Assembly (NCBI GenBank): GCA_002683345.1
Contig: NYSX01000068.1
Location: 1 to 50,770 of the forward strand
Direction of reading: 5' to 3'
Length of the DNA: 50,770 bases
Origin: Flavobacteriales bacterium
GTDB taxonomy: Bacteria; Bacteroidota; Bacteroidia; Flavobacteriales_D; Sanyastnellaceae
The position numbers were made by a program, and so were the translations under genes. Below are positions 1 to 10,743 of the stretch, in pieces (within the stretch, counting starts at the first letter, position 1; the number at the start of each line of letters is the position of its first letter). The notes under the pieces were generated by a model. The model was given only the letters and a program-made list of their open reading frames with translations, did not search any database and had not been told where the DNA came from.

Positions 1-245
1 AACCATGCCTCGTCTGAATCGCCGGTGCGCCAACTGGCCACCCCGAGTAGTACATCGCCGGCCCCAAAAGCTCCCCAAGAACGTTGCTGGGTCAATCGGG
101 CGCCCCAATCGTCGTCGTCAAACGCCGCCCAAGCTTGCCGTTGTTCGCGGCTGTAGTGCGTGGCGTGCATGATGCTTTCTCGGCACAAGACCAAGGAGGC
201 CTCCATGTTCTCGTCTCGGAGGGATCGAACCTTGAGGTCACTCAC
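1..245 (-). CDS. GNAT family N-acetyltransferase (partial, cut by window start)
   Basis: This reading frame is missing from the ORF track because its end lies outside the window. Read on the minus strand it begins GTG-AGT-GAC and gives SDLKVRSLRDENMEASL, then a helix with HATHYSREQRQAWA and WGARL. That is the usual start of a GNAT acetyltransferase: a beta strand with R-x-L, an acidic loop, then the long first helix. The GTG start lies inside the last codons of the upstream permease, an 8-base overlap, so the two are probably co-translated. An ATG at 206 is an alternative but would cut off the first beta strand. The acetyl-CoA binding motif would lie beyond the window edge, so the substrate cannot be guessed. 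Confidence 0.72.
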   Translation of the reverse strand, partial: MSDLKVRSLRDENMEASLVLCRESIMHATHYSREQRQAWAAFDDDDWGARLTQQRSWGAFGAGDVLLGVASWRTGDSDEAW

Positions 246-1482
246 GGCCAAGGGCGACGATGGGGTCGAGTTTGGAGGCAAGCTGGGCGGGGTAGTAGCC
301 CGAGGCCAAACTGGTCAGAAAACACAGGATGACCCCCAAGGTCACCCATCCCCACGGGACCACGAAGGGCGTTTCGAAATAGGAGGCAATGAGGTTGCCT
401 ACCGCGAGGCCCAATCCAATCCCGACAACCCCTCCCAGTTGACCAATGACCATGACTTCCACCAGGAATTGCATGCGGATGGCCTGGCTCGACGCACCGA
501 GGCTCTTGCGTGTCCCAATTTCCCGGGTGCGCTCGCTTACGGAGATCAGCATGATGTTCATGAGGCCAATGCCCGCGCCAAGCAGGGTGATGAGGCCGAT
601 GAACACCGCGGCCAAGGTGATGCCATCGGTGGCCTCAAGCAGGGTGTCCACCAGCCGGTTGCTCTGGCGGATGCGAAAGGTGTTGGGGTCTCCCGGGGCA
701 TCGCCACGTACCATGCGCATCCATCCTGTGGCGGCATCCACCGCCTCCGGCAGGTCCTCTGCCTGGTCGACGGTGCAGGTCAAGTTGTAGCTCCTGCCTT
801 CGTCGGAGTACTGGCGACGCACGCCGAGCAAGGGCATGAGGATTTGGTTGTCTTGGGACATCCCAAACGTCGTCCCCCGCGCCTCCAACACACCGGCAAT
901 GGTGTACCGTTGCGCACCCACCAACACATGTTGTCCCACGGGATCTTCCCACGACTCAAACACGCGGTCCACCACGGACTGGCCCAAGAGCACTACGGCA
1001 TGGCCGTTGTCAATTTCGGCGGGAGTGAAGTTGCGGCCCTGCGCAATGCCAAGACCACTGACCGGCAGGTACAATTCATCCACGCCCTGCACCGTCACGT
1101 TGGGATCGGTGCGCAGGCTGCCGCGGGTGACTGTGGCTATGCTTGTGCCAAACACCGAGATGGCGACGTCAAAATCGGCCTCGGATTCGCGCTTGAACCG
1201 CATGGCTTCCCGGTAATCAATGGGCGGGCTTGGCATGGTGCGGCGGCCGTTGAACATGCCTCCGCTGCGCATTTGGTCGATGGAAAAGCTTTGGGTACCG
1301 AGCGAGGAAAACTCCTGTCTCACGTTGGCCTTCAGCGATTCGGTGGCCGTCACCATGGCAATGAGGGCCATGATGCCGATGCCAATGATTCCGATCGTCA
1401 AAGACGTGCGCAACACTTGGCCTCGGATGGACCGCAAGGCCACCGAAACCATGTCTCGCCACAACGTCGACGTGGATGCCAT
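238..1482 (-). CDS. MacB/FtsX-type ABC transporter permease
   Basis: A 414-aa inner-membrane permease of the MacB family. One transmembrane helix lies near residues 24-46 (LTIGIIGIGIMALIAMV), followed by a periplasmic MacB-type domain of about 230 residues. Three C-terminal helices follow (about 289-312, 341-364, 376-398), with the conserved cytoplasmic SERTREIGTRKSLGA loop that couples to the ATPase. Such permeases work with a MacB-like ATPase and often a membrane-fusion protein to export substrates or act on envelope components. No ATPase is encoded beside it here, so the partner must be elsewhere. It lies 26 bases downstream of acnB on the same strand and overlaps the next gene (GNAT). The substrate is unknown. 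Confidence 0.88.
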   Translation of the reverse strand: MASTSTLWRDMVSVALRSIRGQVLRTSLTIGIIGIGIMALIAMVTATESLKANVRQEFSSLGTQSFSIDQMRSGGMFNGRRTMPSPPIDYREAMRFKRESEADFDVAISVFGTSIATVTRGSLRTDPNVTVQGVDELYLPVSGLGIAQGRNFTPAEIDNGHAVVLLGQSVVDRVFESWEDPVGQHVLVGAQRYTIAGVLEARGTTFGMSQDNQILMPLLGVRRQYSDEGRSYNLTCTVDQAEDLPEAVDAATGWMRMVRGDAPGDPNTFRIRQSNRLVDTLLEATDGITLAAVFIGLITLLGAGIGLMNIMLISVSERTREIGTRKSLGASSQAIRMQFLVEVMVIGQLGGVVGIGLGLAVGNLIASYFETPFVVPWGWVTLGVILCFLTSLASGYYPAQLASKLDPIVALGRE

Positions 1483-1508
1483 GGCTGAAAGTTAGGGCTG
1501 TCCCGTGC

Positions 1509-4313
<2,805 letters not shown>

Positions 4314-4358
4314 CTTCTTCTGTTGGAATACGAGGTCTCGGCGGTGTTGGGCCGAATG

Positions 4359-4366
4359 CGAAAATA
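4359..4366 (-). promoter_or_regulatory. Probable -7 box upstream of acnB
   Basis: On the minus strand this reads TATTTTCG, one base from the Bacteroidota -7 consensus TAnnTTTG. The same TAnnTTCG variant precedes three other minus-strand genes in this window. No clear -33 TTG is visible. Confidence 0.4.
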
Positions 4367-4432
4367 AGCAATTCGAACAGGTCGTGTCCTTGGAAAGCGG
4401 ATTGGGGGGGTGAATTGACGGAAATTTGGAAC

Positions 4433-5161
4433 ATGACTCCTCCCGGTGCTGTGTCTTGGATGACGGGTGAACGCCAAATGTGGCTGTTGCCCCAAAAAGC
4501 CATCTGGTGGCCGTCCCAGTCGTTGCTCATGGTGAGCGACCTGCACCTCGCCAAAGCGGAGCACTTCCGTTCCAAGGGGTTGGCCGTGCCGCCCACCGTG
4601 GATTTTCAAACCTTGGGGGTCTTGACCTCGCTCCTCAACGATCTCCGGCCCGCGCAGTTGGTGATTCTTGGGGACTTGTTTCACAGCGCACCCAATCGCG
4701 CTTGGCAAGAGTTTGCAGCATGGCTTTCCGACGAGTTTGACAACGGGCTGCAGGACGCCATTTTGGTAAGGGGCAACCACGATCGAGCCCACGACGCGAC
4801 GTACGAAGACATGGGGCTGGTGGTGGTGGATTCATGGACGAATCACGGCGTGGTGTTGACCCACGAGCCCGACGACGAAATCCCCAAGGGAACGGCCATT
4901 CACTTGTGCGGCCACATTCACCCCGCGGTGCGCCTTCGGGGTGCCGGTCGTCAGAGCGTGGTGGTGCCGTGTTTTGTCCAAACCAGCACAGGATGTGAAG
5001 CCGGATTCCGACTCACGTTGCCCGCCTTTGGGGCCTTCACAGGGACGCACCTCGTCGAGCCCAAACGCGGAGTCGAGGCGTACCTGATTTCAGAATCGAG
5101 TGTGATGGGCCCCGTTCGGGCCACGCCGCATGCCGGGTTCAGTCGGCGAGGTCGAAGGTGA
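4433..5161 (+). CDS. pdeM: PdeM-type metallophosphoesterase (ligase-associated DNA damage response endonuclease)
   Basis: A calcineurin-like phosphoesterase of about 242 aa. Metal-binding motifs occur in order: SDLHLAKAEHFR, GDLFHS, RGNHDR, LTHEP and CGHIHPAVR. The SDLHxxKAxHFRxxGLAVP signature is typical of PdeM, which often accompanies LigD-type ligase and helicase genes in a presumed DNA repair set; no such partner is adjacent here. The ORF track begins at a TTG (4415). I prefer the ATG at 4433 because a near-consensus GAAATTTG sits just upstream, but this is not certain. It is divergent from acnB, and its 3' end overlaps the convergent lipoprotein gene by 23 bases. Confidence 0.85.
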   Translation: MTPPGAVSWMTGERQMWLLPQKAIWWPSQSLLMVSDLHLAKAEHFRSKGLAVPPTVDFQTLGVLTSLLNDLRPAQLVILGDLFHSAPNRAWQEFAAWLSDEFDNGLQDAILVRGNHDRAHDATYEDMGLVVVDSWTNHGVVLTHEPDDEIPKGTAIHLCGHIHPAVRLRGAGRQSVVVPCFVQTSTGCEAGFRLTLPAFGAFTGTHLVEPKRGVEAYLISESSVMGPVRATPHAGFSRRGRR

Positions 5162-5651
5162 TTTCGCCGGTGGCGTCAATCGTGTTGTTGCCACGGGTGG
5201 CCGACACGTTGGTCATCGTCATCACGTGGGCGTCGTCACTCACGGCGATGGACAACGAGGCCCCTGACATCGTCCAATCGACACCCAGTCCAGGAGACTC
5301 CACCTGCTGAACGGTCATTGCGTCGTCACCGGCCGGGAGGTTGAGCGTGGTGTTGGCGCCGTCGAGCGAAGTGGTCAAGGTGAACACCACGTCGCGAGGT
5401 TCGTCGCGCGCTTCGATTTCGGCCAGCGTCCGGACGTCCGCCACGATGTGGTAACGGTAGGTCTCGCTGTCAAGCTGCTCCACCTCGGCCATGCGCATGC
5501 CCAAATCCCGTCCGTCCCAAACCACATACCCGCAATCGCAATCGAACGATTCCCCGTCGTACGAATCGTATTTGGTGCATCCGGAAAGCAAGGTTCCCAG
5601 CAACATCAAAGCACCGAGTGTGGCGAAGGCCGAAGGGCGTGAAAAAATCAT
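5139..5651 (-). CDS. Small lipoprotein of unknown function
   Basis: The track ORF starts upstream, but the natural start is the ATG at 5651, giving 170 aa beginning MIFSRPSAFATLGALMLLGTLLSGC. This is a lipoprotein signal peptide with lipobox LLSGC. The mature protein is acidic, with a short CDCGYVVWDG segment and then a region with regular polar and hydrophobic alternation that suggests a beta-rich fold. I do not recognise a family. It follows the NamZ fusion gene by 38 bases on the same strand and is probably its operon partner, so a cell-envelope location is likely. The last 23 bases overlap the 3' end of pdeM on the opposite strand. Confidence 0.72.
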   Translation of the reverse strand: MIFSRPSAFATLGALMLLGTLLSGCTKYDSYDGESFDCDCGYVVWDGRDLGMRMAEVEQLDSETYRYHIVADVRTLAEIEARDEPRDVVFTLTTSLDGANTTLNLPAGDDAMTVQQVESPGLGVDWTMSGASLSIAVSDDAHVMTMTNVSATRGNNTIDATGEITFDLAD

Positions 5652-5689
5652 GTCAGCAGTGTTTTCAGGTCTAAAGATACAGCGCAGGG

Positions 5690-7354
5690 TCAACGTCCGG
5701 GCAGGGGAGCGTTCCAGCGATACAAGAGGTGCGGTCGGGCGGCCTCGTAGAACGCCGCGTGCTGTTCCGCCCACGTGGCCTCCAACTCAGTCAATGGTGT
5801 CCCCGCTTCCAGGGCCAATCGCAGGGCATCCGTGCCCGCGAGTTTGTCAAAAAAGGAAGGAGAAGTGATGAACCCGTCCAACGACCCCTTTTGCGACACC
5901 CATTGCCGGGCCCACCTCTCGAGCGGTTCCAGGGTGAATCCCGGTCGGGGATGGCCATGCGCGGCCAACGATTCGATGCGCCACGTGGTGGCGAGTTGTC
6001 CCAGGTGCTGACCCAGGCATGGGGCGTTTTCGTGTTTGGGATGGGGCGCCGCCCCGGGGGTGGAGACCGGGGTGAATGCAAAGGAGCCCAGTCCCATGTT
6101 CGGATGCCCGAGGCTCTCAAAAGGGTGCTCCGTTCCTCGGCCCACGCTGACCACCGTCGGTTCAAACAGGCACAGCGACGGGTACAAGTCGATCGAGGTC
6201 GCCGAGGGGAGATTGGGGCTGGGGCGAATGGTCAATTGAAAGTTGGTGCCGTGGCTCCAACCCTGGCAGGTCACGACCCGAGGCTGCCAAGACTCGGGAA
6301 CCTCAACCCAACCTTCGGCGCACCCCATCAAAGCCGCTTCCCCTAAGGTCAAGCCGTGCACCATGGGTGTGGGGATGTAGCCCACAAACGATTTGAAGGC
6401 CGGGTCGAGCATGGGGCCCTGCATGTGATGTCCATGCGGGTTGGGGCGGTCGAGGACCACGAGCGCGATGTCGGCCTCTGCGCACGCCTCCATGACCAAC
6501 ATCAAGGAGCTGATGTACGTGTAGAAACGGGCGCCGACGTCTTGGATGTCAAACACCACGATATCAATGTCTGCAAGCTGTTCAGGCTGCGGCTTGCGGT
6601 GCTTGCCATGCAAAGAGTAGACGGGGAGCCCTGTGGCCGCATCGGTGCCGTCGAGGATGTCAGCCCCGTTCGCCGCTTCACCGCGAAACCCGTGTTCGGG
6701 GGCAAACACATGACGGATGTCGATTCCTCGGGCGATGAGGGTGTCCACGAGGTGGACGTCGCCGACCACGCTGGTGTGGTTGCCGACCACGGCGACGCGC
6801 TTGGAGTGGAGCCAAGACAGGTAGACGTCCATTTGGGCGTTGCCGAGCACGATGTCTTGGCCGTGCGCTCCGGGAATCGCCAAGCAGAGAAGAAGCAAAG
6901 CCAAGCCCAGTTCGTTCATGAGTTTGAGGATGCGCTTGGCGATGGTGGCGTCGGTTTTGGCCGAGGCGATCTGATGGATGGCGTTTCTGCGCTTGCCAGG
7001 CAGCATGGCGTCAAAACGCTGCAACAACTCCGGATCGTCGTCCAGCATCTCCTGCAAGTCGGGCGGAACGGCCATGCCGTATTTGCTGTCGTCCACGCGA
7101 AAGTCGACGTGAACCCACCCGCCAAGCGCGGTTTGGGCTTGCTTCAACTTCTCTTTGGAGACCATCACAAACCAGCGGCCGTCGCCCGTGCCCAGGAGGC
7201 CACAATGCCAGGTCACCCCGTCGTTGACCGTGATGACAAAGCGCTTGGCCCCTTGGCCTCGAATCTCGCCGGCCAGCGCCTCGGGCAAGGCGAGAAAGTG
7301 CATGTGGCCCTCGCCTTCAAAGCGTTCGATTTGTGCGGAAAAGCTCCAGTTCAT
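5690..7354 (-). CDS. In-frame fusion: DUF1905/YdeI-like protein + NamZ-type (DUF1343) exo-N-acetylmuramidase
   Basis: One uninterrupted frame of 554 aa from ATG 7354, five bases after the permease stop. Residues 1-145 are a DUF1905 domain (MNWSFSAQIER..FVITVNDGVTWH) with a YdeI/OmpD-associated tail (PPDLQEMLDDDPELLQRF..KRRNAIHQIASAK..AKRILKLM). Immediately after comes MNELGLALLLLCLAIPGAHGQ, a perfect signal peptide, then a complete DUF1343/NamZ domain (VGNHTSVV, FAPEHGFRG, DIQDVGARFYTYISSL, VLDRPNPHG). NamZ enzymes remove terminal N-acetylmuramic acid from peptidoglycan fragments. The secreted enzyme could start at the internal ATG 6919 (409 aa). Either the upstream gene has lost its stop or both are translated; an internal signal peptide would be odd in a single chain. 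Confidence 0.85.
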   Translation of the reverse strand: MNWSFSAQIERFEGEGHMHFLALPEALAGEIRGQGAKRFVITVNDGVTWHCGLLGTGDGRWFVMVSKEKLKQAQTALGGWVHVDFRVDDSKYGMAVPPDLQEMLDDDPELLQRFDAMLPGKRRNAIHQIASAKTDATIAKRILKLMNELGLALLLLCLAIPGAHGQDIVLGNAQMDVYLSWLHSKRVAVVGNHTSVVGDVHLVDTLIARGIDIRHVFAPEHGFRGEAANGADILDGTDAATGLPVYSLHGKHRKPQPEQLADIDIVVFDIQDVGARFYTYISSLMLVMEACAEADIALVVLDRPNPHGHHMQGPMLDPAFKSFVGYIPTPMVHGLTLGEAALMGCAEGWVEVPESWQPRVVTCQGWSHGTNFQLTIRPSPNLPSATSIDLYPSLCLFEPTVVSVGRGTEHPFESLGHPNMGLGSFAFTPVSTPGAAPHPKHENAPCLGQHLGQLATTWRIESLAAHGHPRPGFTLEPLERWARQWVSQKGSLDGFITSPSFFDKLAGTDALRLALEAGTPLTELEATWAEQHAAFYEAARPHLLYRWNAPLPGR

Positions 7355-7359
7355 GGCGG

Positions 7360-8835
7360 TCAGTTCATTCTCAACGTCAGGGCAGGGCGAATTCGCGTGG
7401 ACCACAGTGCGGGCAGCACCATGGCGACCACGCAGAGCCCAAAGGCCACCACCTCCATGGTCACCAATCCAGGCGCATCCACCAAGATGGGGACGGCATT
7501 GACGTAGTACGCTGCGGGGTCCAGGGGCACAACTTTCCACGTGGCTTGGACCCACACGAGGCCCAATCCCACGAGGTTGCCCCAGGCGAATCCTTGACCC
7601 AAAATGCGCGCCGCGTGCCACAAGAACGCCTGGACCACGGCACCGTCACTCATGCCGAGGGCCTTGAGCAAGCCCACTTGGCTGCGTCGTTCCAAGATGA
7701 TGATGAGCAACGCACTGGTCATGTTGATGATGGAGATCAGAACCATCAAGCCCACAATCACATCCACATTCAAATCGAGCATGCCCAGCCAGCTGAACAT
7801 CTCCGGGTGCTGTTGGTCCACGCGCGCCGCCTGCCAATGGTAGGGGATGTGCTGGAACAGCTGCTCCTGAAGCCGGGGCATGTCGTCGAGGTTTTGGGCC
7901 CAAACGTCGTATCCGTCCACGACCTTGTGGTGGGTTCCTTCGGAGATGTTGGCCACCCATCCGTCCTCGCCATGGGACAAACGCACGGTGTCGGTCAAGG
8001 CGCCGGTGCCCACCAGCCAGAGGGGTTCTGCGTCGAGCGGCATGTTTTGCAGTGAAAGGGTCCGACGCCCTTGCCCGGCAACACCTTCGGGAAGCTGGTC
8101 CCATCGGCCGGTCCATGCGGCACCCCGCTCGTCACGGCCAAAGGCTTGTCCAACCGCCCGCACGCCGGTAGGGGTGGGTTCCAAGGTGATTTGGCCTTCT
8201 GCGCCTCGCCGGGCAGCGTCTTGAAGCACCCGGGCCGGAATCCACACGTGCCGTTGGTCAAACTCGAGCAGGCCCGTTTCGTAAATGCCGCACACCCGCA
8301 TGGGGCGGGGCCGAATGTCGTCGGGCCCCACCACCACATAGAGGGTCAGCCGGGATGCGGTGTCCAATTCCAGTTTTTGGGCCAGCGGTGCGCCAATCAA
8401 CACCTCCTTGGTGCTGCCCTCTGCAGGCAGCTGACCTCGAAGAAGACCTGTGGTGATGCGGGTCACTTGGGAGGTGGAGTCCAACCCGCGGATGACCACC
8501 CCTTGCAACGCCTCGGTGGTTTCCACCATGCCTGCCCGCTCGTGGCGCAAGGCGACGTGGGCCACATCTTCGACCTGAAGGAGGGTGTCGAGCATGCCCG
8601 CGCTCCACACGAGTCCCCGTGCACCGGGGTCGCTGGGCGCGACCTGGACGTGGCTGTCGAAGCCGACCACCAGGCTTTTGACTTCATGTTGGAAGCCCTG
8701 CACGACGGCAGAGGCCAAAATCATCAAGGCCACCCCCAACGTGACGCCCGAAGTGGCGATGCGCACCACCGGCCGGGAGTTCAATTCCCGGTTGCTGCGC
8801 GCCATGCGCTTGGCGATCAACCTTTCCACGTTCAC
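7360..8835 (-). CDS. LolC/LolE-type ABC transporter permease
   Basis: A 491-aa permease of the lipoprotein-releasing family. The N-terminus carries the LolC/E signature, IAKRMARSN..PVVRIATSGVTLGVALMILASAVVQGFQHEV, covering the first membrane helix (about 27-49). A large periplasmic domain and three C-terminal helices follow (one reads VDVIVGLMVLISIINMTSALLIIILERRSQVGLLKALGM). With a LolD ATPase this family moves lipoproteins from the inner membrane toward the outer membrane; no ATPase gene is present here. The start is a GTG (8835) with TACCTTTC six bases upstream. The DUF1905-NamZ gene follows by five bases. Whether it is a true Lol component or a relative cannot be settled from sequence alone. 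Confidence 0.87.
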   Translation of the reverse strand: MNVERLIAKRMARSNRELNSRPVVRIATSGVTLGVALMILASAVVQGFQHEVKSLVVGFDSHVQVAPSDPGARGLVWSAGMLDTLLQVEDVAHVALRHERAGMVETTEALQGVVIRGLDSTSQVTRITTGLLRGQLPAEGSTKEVLIGAPLAQKLELDTASRLTLYVVVGPDDIRPRPMRVCGIYETGLLEFDQRHVWIPARVLQDAARRGAEGQITLEPTPTGVRAVGQAFGRDERGAAWTGRWDQLPEGVAGQGRRTLSLQNMPLDAEPLWLVGTGALTDTVRLSHGEDGWVANISEGTHHKVVDGYDVWAQNLDDMPRLQEQLFQHIPYHWQAARVDQQHPEMFSWLGMLDLNVDVIVGLMVLISIINMTSALLIIILERRSQVGLLKALGMSDGAVVQAFLWHAARILGQGFAWGNLVGLGLVWVQATWKVVPLDPAAYYVNAVPILVDAPGLVTMEVVAFGLCVVAMVLPALWSTRIRPALTLRMN

Positions 8836-8840
8836 AGCCT

Positions 8841-8848
8841 GAAAGGTA
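8841..8848 (-). promoter_or_regulatory. Possible -7 box for the LolC/E-type permease
   Basis: The minus strand reads TACCTTTC, one mismatch from TAnnTTTG, six bases before the GTG start. The NUDIX gene has the same variant upstream. Support is modest. Confidence 0.3.
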
Positions 8849-8884
8849 AGGGGTGGAAAGGGTGGTGTGCGTGATGGGAGGCGC

Positions 8885-8892
8885 TACTTTTG
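8885..8892 (+). promoter_or_regulatory. -7 promoter box (TACTTTTG) for the cysteine synthase-type gene
   Basis: Exact match to the Bacteroidota -7 element TAnnTTTG, five bases before the preferred ATG at 8898. It supports that start rather than the track start at 8853 and implies a leaderless or nearly leaderless mRNA. Confidence 0.55.
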
Positions 8893-8897
8893 GACGC

Positions 8898-9878
8898 ATG
8901 AACGTGCACGACAACATCCTTGGAACCATTGGAAACACTCCGATGGTTCGGTTGAACGCCATTGCGGAGGAATTTCCCTGTCCGATTTGGGCCAAAGTGG
9001 AGTACTTCAACCCCGGCCACAGTGTGAAAGACCGCATGGCGTTGTCCATGATTGAGGCGGCCGAGGCGAGTGGCAAACTCAAACCCGGCGGGACAGTCAT
9101 CGAGTGCACCTCTGGCAACACCGGCATGGGCCTCGCGCTGGCATGCATCGTCAAAGGCTACAAGCTCATTTGCACCACCAACTGCAAGCAGAGCAAGGAG
9201 AAGGTCGATGTCCTGCGCGCGATGGGGGCGGAGGTGCATGTTTGTCCCACGGCTGTGGCGCCAGACCACCCGGACAGCTACTACAGCGTGGCGGAGAAAC
9301 TGCACAAGGAGATCCCCAACAGCGTGTGGTGCAACCAATACGACAACCTTGCCAACCGCGAGGCGCATTATCGTTCAACGGGCCCTGAGATTTGGAAGCA
9401 GACAGAGGGCAAAATCACGCACTTCGTGGTCGGCGTCGGCACCGGCGGTACGATCAGCGGCACTGCCAAGTACCTCAAGGAACAGAACCCGGACATCCAG
9501 ATTTGGGGCATCGACTCTTACGGTTCCGTGTTCAAGAAGTACCACGAAACTGGAGAGTTTGACGAAAACGAAATTTACTCGTACATCACCGAGGGCATTG
9601 GCGAAGACATCCTTCCAGCCAACGTCGATTTCAGCCTCATTGACCACTTTGAAAAGGTCACAGACGAGGCGGGCGCACACGCCGCACGCGAGCTGGCCAA
9701 GAAGGAAGGGCTGTTGATCGGATACAGCTGCGGCAGCGCGTTCCAAGGGTTGCGCCAATTGAAGGACCGCCTCAAGCCGACCGATGTGCCCGTCGTGCTC
9801 TTCCACGACCATGGCTCGCGCTACACGGCCAAGGTCTACAACGACGATTGGATGCGCGAGCAGGGCTGGCTCAAGTAA
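8898..9878 (+). CDS. PLP-dependent cysteine synthase / cystathionine beta-synthase family protein
   Basis: A 326-aa fold-type II PLP enzyme. It begins NILGTIGNTPMVRLN; the PLP lysine sits in NPGHSVKDRMAL (about residue 43), the substrate loop is SGNTGMGLA, and the phosphate-binding loop is GTGGTISGTAKYL. It makes cysteine or cystathionine from (acetyl)serine. The long insert after IWGIDSYGS (KKYHETGEFDENEIYSYITEGIGEDILP) resembles cystathionine beta-synthase more than CysK, but the C-terminal CBS regulatory domains of the eukaryotic enzyme are absent. I chose the ATG at 8898 because NVHDNILGTIGNTP is the usual N-terminus and a -7 box lies directly upstream. The exact substrate is not decidable. 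Confidence 0.9.
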   Translation: MNVHDNILGTIGNTPMVRLNAIAEEFPCPIWAKVEYFNPGHSVKDRMALSMIEAAEASGKLKPGGTVIECTSGNTGMGLALACIVKGYKLICTTNCKQSKEKVDVLRAMGAEVHVCPTAVAPDHPDSYYSVAEKLHKEIPNSVWCNQYDNLANREAHYRSTGPEIWKQTEGKITHFVVGVGTGGTISGTAKYLKEQNPDIQIWGIDSYGSVFKKYHETGEFDENEIYSYITEGIGEDILPANVDFSLIDHFEKVTDEAGAHAARELAKKEGLLIGYSCGSAFQGLRQLKDRLKPTDVPVVLFHDHGSRYTAKVYNDDWMREQGWLK

Positions 9879-9891
9879 GCCTCCTGCCCCA

Positions 9892-9910
9892 GACTTGCTT
9901 CAAGCAAGTC
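9892..9910. other. Inverted repeat between convergent genes
   Basis: GACTTGC-TTCAA-GCAAGTC is a perfect seven-base stem that can extend at the loop. It lies 13 bases after the cysteine synthase stop and touches the stop of the DUF2490 gene on the other strand. No T-run follows, so it may be a weak terminator or an RNA-end stabiliser for both genes. Confidence 0.4.
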
Positions 9911-10652
9911 AGTCCCTGAAGTCCAAATTGTGGCGCACGCCCACGAGCAACACGTGGTTGCGCTCGGCGGCCAAGCCGCTTCCTTTCCACAGGACCTGCT
10001 GCAGGTACCCGAGTTGCAAGGCCGTGCCGCCTTCGAGCTTGTGGTTCAACGCCACGGAAAGGCGGTTTTGCTGAAGCAAGTTGAGCACGGGGTTTTCCAG
10101 CGACCGCAAACCGATGAAGGCTTCTTCGTAAGCACTCACAGACCACGCGGGGTGGTTGGGGATGGGCCAAGTGACCTGCACAAAGTACCGGGCACGGTGC
10201 TGCCATGCGCTGCCTGATTCCCGCATCATGAGCCGCTGTTCGAGGCGGTAGCGGTGCATCCACTTGAGTGCCCCGGTTTGGGAATTCGTGATGAGCTGCT
10301 GCCAAATGCGGTGCTCGTCGAAGGTCTCTCCAATGGGTTGCTCGCCGTAGGGGAAGCTTCGGATCCATCCATAACCCCCAGTGATCACGTATTGGTCGTC
10401 ACGGTGCCAATCGAGGCCCACGCGCAACAGCGATTGCTGCCAATCGGCGCCAAAGCCCGTCCGACGGAACTGGTACTCCGTGTGCAATCCGAGGTCGTCG
10501 GTCAACCTATGGTTGCCAAACAGCATGTACCACGACATCTGCTGGTCCACCACGTCTCTCATGTCGTCCTGCGCCTGAACGGCAGAGCCCGCAAGAATGA
10601 GACCAAGGGTGGCGAAGACCCAACGAGGGAAAGAGCGCTTTTTCAGAATCAT
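9909..10652 (-). CDS. DUF2490 domain-containing outer-membrane-type protein
   Basis: The preferred start is ATG 10652, giving 247 aa that begin MILKKRSFPRWVFATLGLILAGSAVQAQ, a clear signal peptide ending A-Q-A-Q. The mature part matches the DUF2490 pattern: WYMLFGNHRLTDDLGLHTEYQFRR, repeated amphipathic strands and a final aromatic strand LLVGVRHNLDF. This suggests a small outer-membrane beta barrel. The function of DUF2490 is not established. A TATTTTCG box lies four bases upstream of the ATG. rocD lies upstream on the same strand after 91 bases, so separate transcription is plausible. The 99-residue upstream extension in the track has no support. Confidence 0.8.
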   Translation of the reverse strand: MILKKRSFPRWVFATLGLILAGSAVQAQDDMRDVVDQQMSWYMLFGNHRLTDDLGLHTEYQFRRTGFGADWQQSLLRVGLDWHRDDQYVITGGYGWIRSFPYGEQPIGETFDEHRIWQQLITNSQTGALKWMHRYRLEQRLMMRESGSAWQHRARYFVQVTWPIPNHPAWSVSAYEEAFIGLRSLENPVLNLLQQNRLSVALNHKLEGGTALQLGYLQQVLWKGSGLAAERNHVLLVGVRHNLDFRD

Positions 10653-10656
10653 GCCC

Positions 10657-10664
10657 CGAAAATA
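10657..10664 (-). promoter_or_regulatory. Probable -7 box for the DUF2490 gene
   Basis: The minus strand reads TATTTTCG (TAnnTTTG with one change), four bases before the ATG. The spacing matches the other start-proximal boxes in this window. Confidence 0.35.
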
Positions 10665-10743
10665 CGTGGCGCGCGATGCATGTGGGCGCAACCTTGGGCA
10701 CCGGACCATGTGACCCGGGGCCGTTCGCCTGTCCGGTCGCGGC

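Noticed and set aside
160-1488. 442-aa plus-strand ORF opposite the MacB-type permease
   Set aside because: His/Gly-rich shadow translation with no domain; the minus-strand permease is clearly real.
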